DNA of 64,000 nucleotides from NCBI GenBank assembly GCA_038227135.1, contig JBBRQC010000011.1, forward strand, positions 1 to 64,000, given 5' to 3'. The translations under genes were made by a program, and so were the position numbers. The notes below the pieces were generated by a model. It saw only the letters and a program-made list of their open reading frames with translations, was not told the origin of the DNA and ran no database searches. Position 1 is the stretch's first letter, and the number at the start of each line of letters is the position of its first letter. This document shows, piece after piece, positions 57,088-64,000 of the stretch. This DNA comes from UBA4720 sp038227135 (GTDB taxonomy: Bacteria > Gemmatimonadota > Gemmatimonadetes > Gemmatimonadales > Gemmatimonadaceae).

Positions 57088-58001
57088 ACGGCCGCCTCAT
57101 CCGCTTGGGCGCATTCTTCGGCGAGTTCACCGCGTTCGATCTGAATCGTCGAATGCGCGATTCGGAAGTGTTCCTTCAATTCTATCCTTGTCGTGGAGAG
57201 CATTGCGTCGCTTAGCCCACCGGGCGCGACCAAGTGCGCGGTAAGGCATGCCTCTGTGGTGCTCATCGCCCAGATGTGAAGATCGTGGACCTCTGTCACA
57301 CCCTTTACAGATGCTAAAAAAGACTCGACAGCGTCCGGGTCAATATTCTCTGGCACCGCATCCATTGCCAGATTGACCGACTCCCTTAGCAGACTCCATG
57401 TCGCTACGGCTATTATGATGCCGATTCCTATACTCGCGAGTGGATCAAGCCACAGCCAACCGGTCGCCCGAATCAGAAATCCGGTGACAACGACGCCGAG
57501 CGCAATAAGGGCGTCGCCTGCCATGTGCGCAAAGGCCCCGCGAATGTTAATGTCGCCCTTGCGTCCGGACGCAAACATTGCCGCCGTTGCTCCGTTTACC
57601 AGGACCCCAAATGCAGCCACCCACATGATCGTCGTCACGACAACTGGCGCGGGTGTGAACAACCTTCGGATCGCTTCAACTGTTATGGCGCCGGTAACAA
57701 GCAGAAGCAGTGCTGCGTTTGCCAAGGCCGCAAGGATCGAGGATCGGCGAAGCCCGTACGTCCGGCGAGCGGTAGGTCGTGATTGCGAGAGCCTGATCGC
57801 GGCCCACGCCAAGAGGAGACCCAACACATCGCTCAGGTTGTGTCCCGCATCAGACATCAGTGCGAGCGAGTTCGCCGAAAAGCCATAGATGACTTCGGCG
57901 GCCACGAAGGCGCTATTGAGCCCCACTCCGATGATGAAGGCTCGATTGTAATCGGCCGGGCCGTGCGCGTGCCCGTGTGAATGATCGTGGCTATGGGCCA
58001 T
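57084..58001 (-). CDS. CDF-family cation exporter (CzcD/ZitB-like)
   Basis: 305 residues, standard CDF length. His-rich start (MAHSHDHSHGHAHG), six TMs, metal site SDAGHNLSD (TM2: His/Asp) and HMAGDALIALGVV (TM5), a TM4-5 loop containing GRKGDINIRG and a C-terminal domain (VHDLHIWAMSTTEACLTAHLV). This is the Zn2+/Cd2+/Co2+-H+ antiporter subgroup of CzcD. It is coupled to the DUF305-like lipoprotein gene that follows it. Confidence 0.92.
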   Translation of the reverse strand: MAHSHDHSHGHAHGPADYNRAFIIGVGLNSAFVAAEVIYGFSANSLALMSDAGHNLSDVLGLLLAWAAIRLSQSRPTARRTYGLRRSSILAALANAALLLLVTGAITVEAIRRLFTPAPVVVTTIMWVAAFGVLVNGATAAMFASGRKGDINIRGAFAHMAGDALIALGVVVTGFLIRATGWLWLDPLASIGIGIIIAVATWSLLRESVNLAMDAVPENIDPDAVESFLASVKGVTEVHDLHIWAMSTTEACLTAHLVAPGGLSDAMLSTTRIELKEHFRIAHSTIQIERGELAEECAQADEAAV

Positions 58002-58052
58002 ACTATTTACTCTGGGTTGAACGTTTCGAGCGCTGGACTTTACCAGAGAGGG

Positions 58053-58703
58053 TCACAACGCCGGGTTGCAGTCGTCGCAGTGTTTCGCTCGAACACCATC
58101 TATGCCCTCTTTAACGATTATCGGCACCATGACCAGGGCAGCTACCGGGTCGGCCCACCACCATCCAAGCATTGCGTTAAGCGCGACACCAACGAGCGCG
58201 ATCAAGGAGAGATAGGCGCAAAGCGCTGTCTGCTTCGCGTCCGCCTCGAGCGCGCCACTTCTCATCTCAAGTGCGACGCGCCGTTTCGCACGGGCGAGCA
58301 AGGGCATAACGATCACCGACAACCCGAGTATGACCAGCCCAAAAACGCTTCGTGACGGCGCTTCACGACCGACGAGTGATCGCCCACTATCCACGATGAT
58401 GTAAATAGCGAGCGCGATGAAACACCACCCGACGATTCTGAGAGTGGCGCGCTCAGCGCGCTCCCTGCTTGATGCGTCAACGTCGGATCGCAGGCGCCAC
58501 TGCGCGGCTGCGCTCGATGTTACTTCGATCACGCTATCTATCCCGAAGCCCACGAGGGCCACGCTCCCTGAGAGGATTCCCGCTATGAGCGAGCCGAGAG
58601 CCTCGAGACTGTTATAGCTAATCGTGGCGTAACTCAGCAGGATTCCGCGCCGTACCATTTCTTGCCGTTTTTCAGCCACTGAAGTGATTGGCACCGCGCT
58701 CAT
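58053..58703 (-). CDS. CDF-like membrane protein without C-terminal domain
   Basis: 216 residues with six TMs and nothing after TM6 but a short tail ending HCDDCNPAL, whose Cys pair could bind metal. Metal-site candidates: VGFGIDSVIEVTSS (TM2) and ALEADAKQTALCAYLS (TM5), Asp-rich instead of the His/Asp set. This subtype of cation-transporter-like proteins is found widely beside heavy-metal genes. The tail CxDC differs from the usual CDF cytoplasmic domain, so it may be a sensor or a special exporter. Confidence 0.8.
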   Translation of the reverse strand: MSAVPITSVAEKRQEMVRRGILLSYATISYNSLEALGSLIAGILSGSVALVGFGIDSVIEVTSSAAAQWRLRSDVDASSRERAERATLRIVGWCFIALAIYIIVDSGRSLVGREAPSRSVFGLVILGLSVIVMPLLARAKRRVALEMRSGALEADAKQTALCAYLSLIALVGVALNAMLGWWWADPVAALVMVPIIVKEGIDGVRAKHCDDCNPAL

Positions 58704-58827
58704 AGAACCTTCATCAAAGGGGAAAACTCCTCAGTTATGCGCAGGGTTGGCGCCCAACGGATATATATACCTTGAGTGACTGGCATCTAGACTGCCGTTA
58801 GCGGGAATTGGGGCTTCCGCCAATGAA

Positions 58828-58992
58828 ATGACACCGCGCATCCGCAAATCCGCACTCACCGCCCATGTCACGACGTCCGTTGGCTGGCTTGGAGCGGTGG
58901 TCGCCTTCCTCGTTCTTGGCGTCGTCGGTTTGACGAGCCGCGATGGCGAATCTTGTGGTGCGCCACGTCGCCCATGGCATGGGTGGCATTGA
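58828..58992 (+). pseudogene. N-terminal remnant of a small membrane protein
   Basis: The ATG at 58828 begins MTPRIRKSALTAHVTTSVGW, LGAVVAFLVLGVVGLTSRDG: a basic start and the first TM of a membrane protein family of soil bacteria (LTAHV...SVGWLGAV...LTSRD). After about 40 residues it changes into unrelated sequence and stops. The family members I recall continue with three more TMs, absent here. A deletion remnant inside the island. Confidence 0.5.
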
Positions 58993-59187
58993 GCGTATGC
59001 CGAAGCTTAGGCCGGTATCGACGTCGTGAGCGACCAGGGGTCCAGACTGTCCGGGAGCGCCCCGTCGAGCTAGGTGGTTCCAACTATGATTTCGGTGAAC
59101 GGACATTCCGGTCCGGTGGGAGGCGCTCACTGGACGCGTTGCGCGCCAGCGCCCCGTTCGTCGCATCGTTAGCTTCACCCGCGAGCA
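58993..59187. other. Degraded stretch between remnant and antiporter
   Basis: About 200 bp without coding character in either direction (an opposite-strand frame is compositionally odd). It may hold further remnants of the lost membrane protein. Confidence 0.35.
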
Positions 59188-60663
59188 ATGTCCGTCGAGA
59201 CAGTCGAATCAGGAATTCAACCGACCAACGAGCGGCCCGCCGATCTCGCATCGGTTCCCCTCGTGCGTCCCGCGATCGCATATCCCATCCTGGTCGGTCT
59301 TCCCGCGCTCGGGATCTTGCTCGTGCTGAGAGTGGGCGCCACGCTAGCGCCGTCGTCGGCCGCGCCCGCGATTGCGATGAGCGGCACCTCGGGGCTTGCC
59401 GCGCGCGACGTCGTGCTCCGACTCGACACCTTCCTCGCGCAGATTGTGATCATACTGGCCCTCGCGCGAGTCGTCGGCCTGGCGCTGCGCAAGGTCAACC
59501 AACCGGTCGTCGTCGGCGAGATGCTGTCCGGAATCCTGCTTGGTCCCTCGGTGCTCGGCGCGCTGTCGCCAACTGCCTATCTGCTGCTTTTTCCAGCCGG
59601 GAGCGTACGGTTCCTCGCCGGCGTGAGCCAGCTGGGACTGGTGATGTTCATGTTTCTCGTGGGTCTCGAGCTCCGACCGGGCGATCTCCGCGGTCGCGGC
59701 TATGCCGCGATTCTCGCGAGCCACACGAGCATCGTGCTGCCCTTTTTCCTCGGCGCGTCGCTCTCACTGTTGTTGTATCCCTCGCTCGGCGCCCACGGCG
59801 TGAGCTTCCACGCTTTCGCCTTGTTCGTCGGCGCGGCGATGAGCGTGACAGCATTCCCAGTGCTCGCGCGCCTACTCGCGGACCGCGAGCTCACCCGCAC
59901 GCGCCTCGGCGCGTTGGCGCTGGCCTGCGCAGCCGTGGACGATGTGACCGCGTGGTGCATTCTCGCTATCGTCGTGGCAGTCTCACACCCCGGCGTTCCC
60001 GCGACGAGCACGGCGTTGACGCTGGCGGGCAGCGTCGCATTTGTGGCTGCGATGTTCGTGGTGGTGCGGCCGCGGCTCGCATGGCTCGCCCGTCGCCACG
60101 CCGCGGAAGGCCGCGTCAGCCGCGAGCTGCTGGGCGCGATCGTCATCGTGGCGCTCGCGTCCGCGTGGGTCACGCAGGCGCTGGGGATTCACGCGCTTTT
60201 CGGCGCGTTTCTCGCGGGGGTCATCATGCCGAAGTCCGCCACGTTCATCCGCGACGCCGGACGTCCGTTCGAGGATGTGATGCTGGTGGTGTTGCTGCCG
60301 CTGTTTTTCGCCACGACCGGGATCCGGATGAGCCTCGACATCTTTCAGGGCGTGACGATGTGGATGTTCTTCGGACTCGTGCTGCTCGTGGCGTTCGCCG
60401 GGAAACTCGGTGGGTCGGCGATCGCGGCGCGCGCAGCCGGACTCTCCTGGCGTGAGTCGCTCTCGCTCGGCGCGCTGATGAACACACGAGGGCTGATGGG
60501 GCTGATCATCCTCACCGTCGGTGTGGACGCCGGGATCGTTTCGGAGCCGTTGTTCGTAATGATGGTACTGATGTCGATCATCACAACCGTCGCGACTACG
60601 CCACTGCTGTCGGCCCTAATGTCGCAGCAGCCGGCCCAGCACCGTCTAAGGGCTGCCGGGTAA
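59188..60663 (+). CDS. CPA2-family monovalent cation/proton antiporter
   Basis: 491 residues, about 12 TMs. Kef/NapA-type signatures: QPVVVGEMLSGILLGPSVLG, FLVGLELRPGDLRG and the transport-site Asp pair in ALACAAVDDVTAWCILA, plus FGAFLAGVIMPKSA. No RCK/TrkA-N domain at the C-terminus, so it is not a full Kef. Na+ or K+/H+ exchange is likely. It is the only plus-strand complete gene of the module, very GC-rich, and ends 15 bp before att copy 2, which suggests the module's right end. Confidence 0.9.
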   Translation: MSVETVESGIQPTNERPADLASVPLVRPAIAYPILVGLPALGILLVLRVGATLAPSSAAPAIAMSGTSGLAARDVVLRLDTFLAQIVIILALARVVGLALRKVNQPVVVGEMLSGILLGPSVLGALSPTAYLLLFPAGSVRFLAGVSQLGLVMFMFLVGLELRPGDLRGRGYAAILASHTSIVLPFFLGASLSLLLYPSLGAHGVSFHAFALFVGAAMSVTAFPVLARLLADRELTRTRLGALALACAAVDDVTAWCILAIVVAVSHPGVPATSTALTLAGSVAFVAAMFVVVRPRLAWLARRHAAEGRVSRELLGAIVIVALASAWVTQALGIHALFGAFLAGVIMPKSATFIRDAGRPFEDVMLVVLLPLFFATTGIRMSLDIFQGVTMWMFFGLVLLVAFAGKLGGSAIAARAAGLSWRESLSLGALMNTRGLMGLIILTVGVDAGIVSEPLFVMMVLMSIITTVATTPLLSALMSQQPAQHRLRAAG

Positions 60664-60678
60664 TGACCTCAAATTCAA

Positions 60679-60722
60679 TGGGCCTGGGTAGAGTTGAACT
60701 ACCGACCTCACGCTTTCCAGGC
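60679..60722 (-). repeat. Degenerate tRNA 3' half: att core copy 2
   Basis: Same acceptor strand (CAGGCCCA) and CGACCTCACGCTT block as copy 1. The T-stem is GGTAG/CTACC with loop TTCAACT, fully paired but different at both sides from copy 1. The anticodon loop is CTGGAAA, which would read GGA, so it is not a functional isoacceptor. 5' half absent, as in copy 1. Confidence 0.78.
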
Positions 60723-60850
60723 GCGAAAGTATAGAGCTAAGGTAGGACAAGATGTCCGCATTCACTCTGACGGACCGCAAAATGTCCTGTGCAACTTTGG
60801 CCAATGTCTGTTGATGTCCATTACCAACTGACACCTCAACAGACACCTAC
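60723..60850. repeat. att arm region copy 2 with 12-bp iterons
   Basis: Follows copy 2 of the tRNA fragment with the same spacing as in copy 1: GGTAGGACAA, ATGTCCGCA, TTCACTCTGACGGA, then CTGACACCTCAAC and AGACACCT (12 bp apart). Diverged from copy 1 between these blocks. Confidence 0.72.
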
Positions 60851-60898
60851 TCCACGCCAAAATGCCTTCAGTAGTGCCGCTCAAGCACGCTGCCATCT

Positions 60899-62422
60899 TT
60901 AGGGAACGAAGGGTTCATCATCATGTGGTGGGTCGGATGTCATGTCCGTCAGTGCCTCATCCTTCCTCGGCGTCGCAGCCGTGCCGTGCATCCTCATTGC
61001 AGACCGGAAAGGACGAAGGCGAACGAACACCAAGGCTCCGAGTGGAGTGCGCGAGCCATAGGCTGCGGACAGCGTCGATGGTACCAGGTTCAACGTTCCC
61101 ATCGCCCCGAGGCCAAGCGTGCCCTTCCCGAAGCGCGCGAAGTCGCGGATGTAACCGAGGGATACCGCCGAAACGCTGAAACGGTGATCGGGAGCAAAGC
61201 CATATTGTGGAGTGTCGACTCCAAAGTCCGCCGCGCTATTCTGACCATACTCTGCGCGACCAAACACTGTGTTCCTGGTGTCAAGTATCGCCTCGGATTC
61301 CAGGGTTACAGCGTGCGAGAAACTCGCGTCGGTAGAGTGCTTGTCGGCGCCGTAAATCGCGCTAGTTGACCACTGCCCGTCGGTCATGAAGGTCGATCCG
61401 TGAAGCGCCGCCGCCGTCACGCGGTGCAAAGATGCCGTTGGGTCCAGTGCATCAGGGCTCTTGACGTAGCCGTAACCTCCGCTGAAGCTCCACGCTATGG
61501 TCGGGTTATAGGTAAGCCGAGCAGAGTACGAGTTCAGCCTGATCCGATCGAAGTCGAAGCGATACTGGTCGGGATCGCGGCCGTTGAAGACAGATCCTTC
61601 CAGCTTGAGCGTGTGGGTGAACAGCCCGGCACTCAAGACACCGAACGTGACGTGTGTTTCGTCCTGTCGGGGATGGCCGAGCGGCGCCGCGGGGATATCC
61701 GTGGCCGATGGTCGGTGCATGAACGCAACAGGACCCAGGGCGGGCTCGCCCGAGGGCGCCACATAGAGCATCACACCGAGCGAGCGCGTAACGGGACGCT
61801 CGTAGAGCGCGCTCAGCTCCATCCACAAGTCATGCGGATGTTGCCGGTCGTGGAGCGGCTGGCCATTGTACGCTTCGCCCGGTTGCAGCAATAGCGGGTA
61901 ACCGCGCAGCGTCACGCCAATCGCATCCAGGCTCAGCATCGTTCGGGCCTGAAAGCGCCCGCCGGCGAGCGTGTGACTGGCCATCGCCATCATCCAGCTC
62001 AAGGACCCGAACTGGTCTCCTCCGCGCGGACCGCCCTGCCGATCGTACTGCGCAAAGACGAACCCGTGGGCGGTGACATCCCACTGTCCAGGTGCGGCGA
62101 AGTACAGCGAGGGAATTGGCGCGGCATCAGGCACCCACGTGGTGCCGGACCCCATGCGCTCCATCGAGACCCCCAGCGGATCGGGCGTCATCATCGTCCT
62201 GCCCCCCATGTCGCTCGCCTTCGGCTTCGCGTTCTCCTTTGGTGCGGGCTTGGGCTTGGAGTCTGTCTTGGTTGGCATTTGCATCCCCGGCATTCCCGGC
62301 GTGGGATTTTTCGTGGTGTCCTGCTGTGCGTCGGCTCGGCTCGCTGCTGCGAGGGCGACGAACGTCCCTGCAAGCGTGGCCCAGCGGATTGCGTAACTGG
62401 TGACTATTCGAGAGGGCTGCAT
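60899..62422 (-). CDS. Outer membrane beta-barrel protein with Met-rich N-terminal region
   Basis: 507 residues. Signal peptide ending ASRADAQ, then a Met/Pro/Lys-rich linker (PGMPGMQMPTKTDSK) and a large barrel of at least 14 strands (ATALHGSTFMTDGQW, AILDTRNTVFGRAEYGQ, SLGYIRDFARFGKGTLGLG). The end is FVRLRPFRSA followed by a hydrophilic tail, atypical for BAM substrates. Met-rich motifs bind Cu(I), so a role in copper or silver handling is plausible, beside a TolC gene. Such proteins are usually annotated hypothetical. It is the only gene between att copy 2 and the third iteron block. Confidence 0.7.
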   Translation of the reverse strand: MQPSRIVTSYAIRWATLAGTFVALAAASRADAQQDTTKNPTPGMPGMQMPTKTDSKPKPAPKENAKPKASDMGGRTMMTPDPLGVSMERMGSGTTWVPDAAPIPSLYFAAPGQWDVTAHGFVFAQYDRQGGPRGGDQFGSLSWMMAMASHTLAGGRFQARTMLSLDAIGVTLRGYPLLLQPGEAYNGQPLHDRQHPHDLWMELSALYERPVTRSLGVMLYVAPSGEPALGPVAFMHRPSATDIPAAPLGHPRQDETHVTFGVLSAGLFTHTLKLEGSVFNGRDPDQYRFDFDRIRLNSYSARLTYNPTIAWSFSGGYGYVKSPDALDPTASLHRVTAAALHGSTFMTDGQWSTSAIYGADKHSTDASFSHAVTLESEAILDTRNTVFGRAEYGQNSAADFGVDTPQYGFAPDHRFSVSAVSLGYIRDFARFGKGTLGLGAMGTLNLVPSTLSAAYGSRTPLGALVFVRLRPFRSAMRMHGTAATPRKDEALTDMTSDPPHDDEPFVP

Positions 62423-62480
62423 TTATCGGATCATTCTCCTTTGCTTTCAATTGTAAATAATAGTGCATGTGAGGGTAATC

Positions 62481-62512
62481 AACACCTGAACTGACACCTC
62501 AGTCAGACGAAC
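62481..62512. repeat. Third arm-type iteron block, without tRNA fragment
   Basis: acacctgaactgacacctca (62482-62501) is identical to 55207-55226. AACACCT and TGACACCT lie 12 bp apart and are followed by CAGTCAGAC. No tRNA-like sequence precedes it. Confidence 0.6.
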
Positions 62513-62583
62513 AAAAATCCCGCACTGGCCGAAGCTCCAAGCCGAGAGATACCTGTCACGAGTCAGGCCAAACTTGGCCTCAG

Positions 62584-62612
62584 TTGACTAGATTACCATA
62601 TACTTGTATAGT
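62584..62612 (+). promoter_or_regulatory. Sigma70-like promoter for the TolC gene
   Basis: TTGACT (62584-62589), 17-bp spacer, TATAGT (62607-62612), 41 bp upstream of the GTG. The AT-rich spacer contains ATACTTGTAT, an imperfect palindrome overlapping the -10, possibly an operator. Confidence 0.55.
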
Positions 62613-62653
62613 TGTAGTGCGACACGTAGTACTATTATAAGGAAAGACGTTCA

Positions 62654-64000
62654 GTGAATCGACCGCTATTCGCATTTCTTGTGGTGAGCCTCTCCGGCGC
62701 CGGCCGCGAGAGAGCTTACGCGCAACTCTCGCTCCATGACGCGCTGCGACAGGCAGACCGATCCGCGTATGCCAACCGCATGGCGGCCGGCACTACGGCG
62801 GCGCAAGCGGCGGAATCCCTTTCACCGCTCAAGGGAATTCTACCCAGCCTTCGCTTCGAGGCGGGATACGTCCGAACCTCCGATCCAATCGGCGTCTTCG
62901 GCGCGACGCTCCGCCAACGCACGATCACGCAGGCCAACTTCGACCCCCAGCGTCTCAACTATCCGGGCGCCGTCGGGAACTACCAGGGAGGTATCGTGGT
63001 GGAGCAACCCATCTTCAACGCTGATGCCTGGACTGGTCGCCACGCCGCGCGCCGGGCCGCCGACGCGAGTCGAGCATCGGAGGAATGGACGCGTCTCTCG
63101 ACACGCGTGAATGTGGTACAAGCCTACTACGGTGCGGTGCTAGCCGCCGAACGTGCGACGACGCTAAGATCGGCCGCTCGGTCGGCACAAGCCCACCTGA
63201 GGCAGGCCGAATCGATGGTGCGTCAAGGCATGGTCACCAAGTCCGACGCGCTTCTTGCCTCCGTGCGCTTTGGCGAGATCGACGCGGAGCTCGCCAAAGC
63301 GGACGGTGGCGCCGAAACTGCGCGCCGACAGCTCGCCGTCCTCCTCGGGGGAGACGGGAACGCGCTGCCACCGGTGGCGGCAGTGCCCGCAGTCCTGCCA
63401 TCCGCCGATCGCATCCGCGCGGTGGTGGCCGCCGATACGGCCGGACTCCCCGCCGAACCGCGCGCCGACGTTCACGCTGCCTCGCGCGCGCTCGACGCCG
63501 CGCGGGCCGACGTGCTTCGCGCTCGCTCCGCCTATCTCCCTCGTATCAACTCGTTCGCGCGTTACGACTGGAACTCCCCCAATCGAATTTACTCCGGCGA
63601 CAAGAACTGGACTGTTGGTATCATGACATCGTGGAGTCCGTTCGCCGGCGCGAGCGAGCTTGCCGATATGCAGGTTACGGCGGCACGCGCGGCTTCGGCT
63701 CGGGCGCAAGCGGAGGCTGCGCAGGCGAATGCGCGTCTCGACGTCGAGCAAACGCGCACCGTCCTCGTGGTGGCCCTCACGCGACTCAGCATCGCGGAGC
63801 GTGCGGTGGCTCAGAGTGCCGAGGCTCTCCGGATCGTTGAGCGGAAGTACGCCGGCGGGCTCGCGAGCGTCGTCGAGCTGCTCGACGCGCAAGCTGGAGA
63901 GACACACAGCGCGCTCGGATTCGCGCAGGCTCGTTATGACGCGATCGTCGCCGCGGCCGAGCGTCGCCGTGCACTTGGGGGAGATCCCGGGTCGCTCGAA
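62654..64000 (+). CDS. TolC-family outer membrane channel, 3' end beyond window
   Basis: Open from GTG 62654 (AAGGAAAG upstream) to the last base, 449 codons so far. A signal-like N-terminus precedes LSLHDALRQADRSAYANRMA. The first OEP repeat includes VEQPIFNADAWTGRHAARRA and VVQAYYGAVLAAERATTLR. The second contains VGIMTSWSPFAGASELADMQ and KYAGGLASVVELLDAQAGET. By family rules an adaptor and an RND pump should follow outside the window. With the Met-rich barrel upstream, a CusCBA/CzcCBA-type heavy-metal pump is the first hypothesis. It differs clearly from the TolC at 8301. Confidence 0.88.
   Translation, partial: MNRPLFAFLVVSLSGAGRERAYAQLSLHDALRQADRSAYANRMAAGTTAAQAAESLSPLKGILPSLRFEAGYVRTSDPIGVFGATLRQRTITQANFDPQRLNYPGAVGNYQGGIVVEQPIFNADAWTGRHAARRAADASRASEEWTRLSTRVNVVQAYYGAVLAAERATTLRSAARSAQAHLRQAESMVRQGMVTKSDALLASVRFGEIDAELAKADGGAETARRQLAVLLGGDGNALPPVAAVPAVLPSADRIRAVVAADTAGLPAEPRADVHAASRALDAARADVLRARSAYLPRINSFARYDWNSPNRIYSGDKNWTVGIMTSWSPFAGASELADMQVTAARAASARAQAEAAQANARLDVEQTRTVLVVALTRLSIAERAVAQSAEALRIVERKYAGGLASVVELLDAQAGETHSALGFAQARYDAIVAAAERRRALGGDPGSLE

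Noticed and set aside
58798..59178. 126-codon minus-strand gene
   Set aside because: No coding character; it lies opposite the membrane-protein remnant.
58953..60455. 500-codon plus-strand frame overlapping the antiporter
   Set aside because: Arg-rich +1 shadow of the antiporter, which has clear TMs and motifs.
60679..60722. tRNA-Ser(GGA) gene
   Set aside because: Although the loop would read GGA, there is no class II variable arm and no 5' half.
62598..62612. MerR/CueR-type or BlaI-type operator over the TolC promoter
   Set aside because: The spacer is 17 bp, not 19-20 as in MerR promoters, and the palindrome is imperfect.

Overview
ORGANISM. High-GC chromosomal DNA of a Gram-negative, double-membrane soil or environmental bacterium. 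TolC-type exporters, beta-barrel proteins and many lipoproteins show the outer membrane. The mixture of VPS10/BNR-repeat exoproteins, secreted metal-dependent amidohydrolases, ChdC-type haem synthesis, many PAS histidine kinases and an EF-P with a PGNLRA loop fits Gemmatimonadota or a close neighbour. This assignment is inference from gene content; no rRNA is present. LAYOUT. (1) 1-1373: the end of an integrated element, with a tyrosine recombinase running in from the left and stopping about 100 bp from the 3' end of tRNA-Pro. (2) 1.5-16 kb: a PAS kinase, coproheme decarboxylase, a broken CsgG-like gene, a tolC-MFP-RND efflux operon, a PepSY protein divergent from an OmpR/kinase pair, a coupled PHP/PAP2 pair and an amidohydrolase. 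(3) 15.9-16.9 kb: eight tRNA genes on the minus strand (His, Trp, Glu, Glu, Asp, Leu, Thr, Gly), then efp. (4) 17.6-31.4 kb: tesA divergent from ybbA-ybbP, an M8 metallopeptidase, MarR, phenylalanine hydroxylase, a kinase, a second amidohydrolase and a large sortilin-like exoprotein. (5) 31.4-49.1 kb: a signalling block. It has a CHASE3-PAS-GAF kinase, an OmpR regulator beside 11-bp Pho-box-like repeats, two paralogous small beta-barrels, a five-gene phosphorelay operon (including a kinase with three near-identical PAS copies) and an operon of a small protein, a KaiC-like double ATPase and a PAS-GAF kinase. (6) 49.4-53.6 kb: a decay zone around an ABC-2 exporter, with remnants of carbonic anhydrase, a SpoIIAA-like protein and a cupin. 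(7) 53.6-64 kb: accessory DNA. MAIN OBSERVATION. Two diverged copies of a tRNA-Ile-like 3' half (55053 and 60679) each lead into the same kind of att-arm sequence, which ends in TGACACCT repeats with a 12-bp period. They bracket a 5.6-kb module of cation handling: two CDF exporters, a CDF-like membrane protein, a DUF305-like lipoprotein and a CPA2 antiporter. It has no recombinase of its own. A third arm-repeat block (62481) precedes a TolC gene cut by the window end. The simplest reading is stepwise accretion, at a tRNA-Ile gene lying further right, of integrase-less, potentially cis-mobilizable metal or cation islands.
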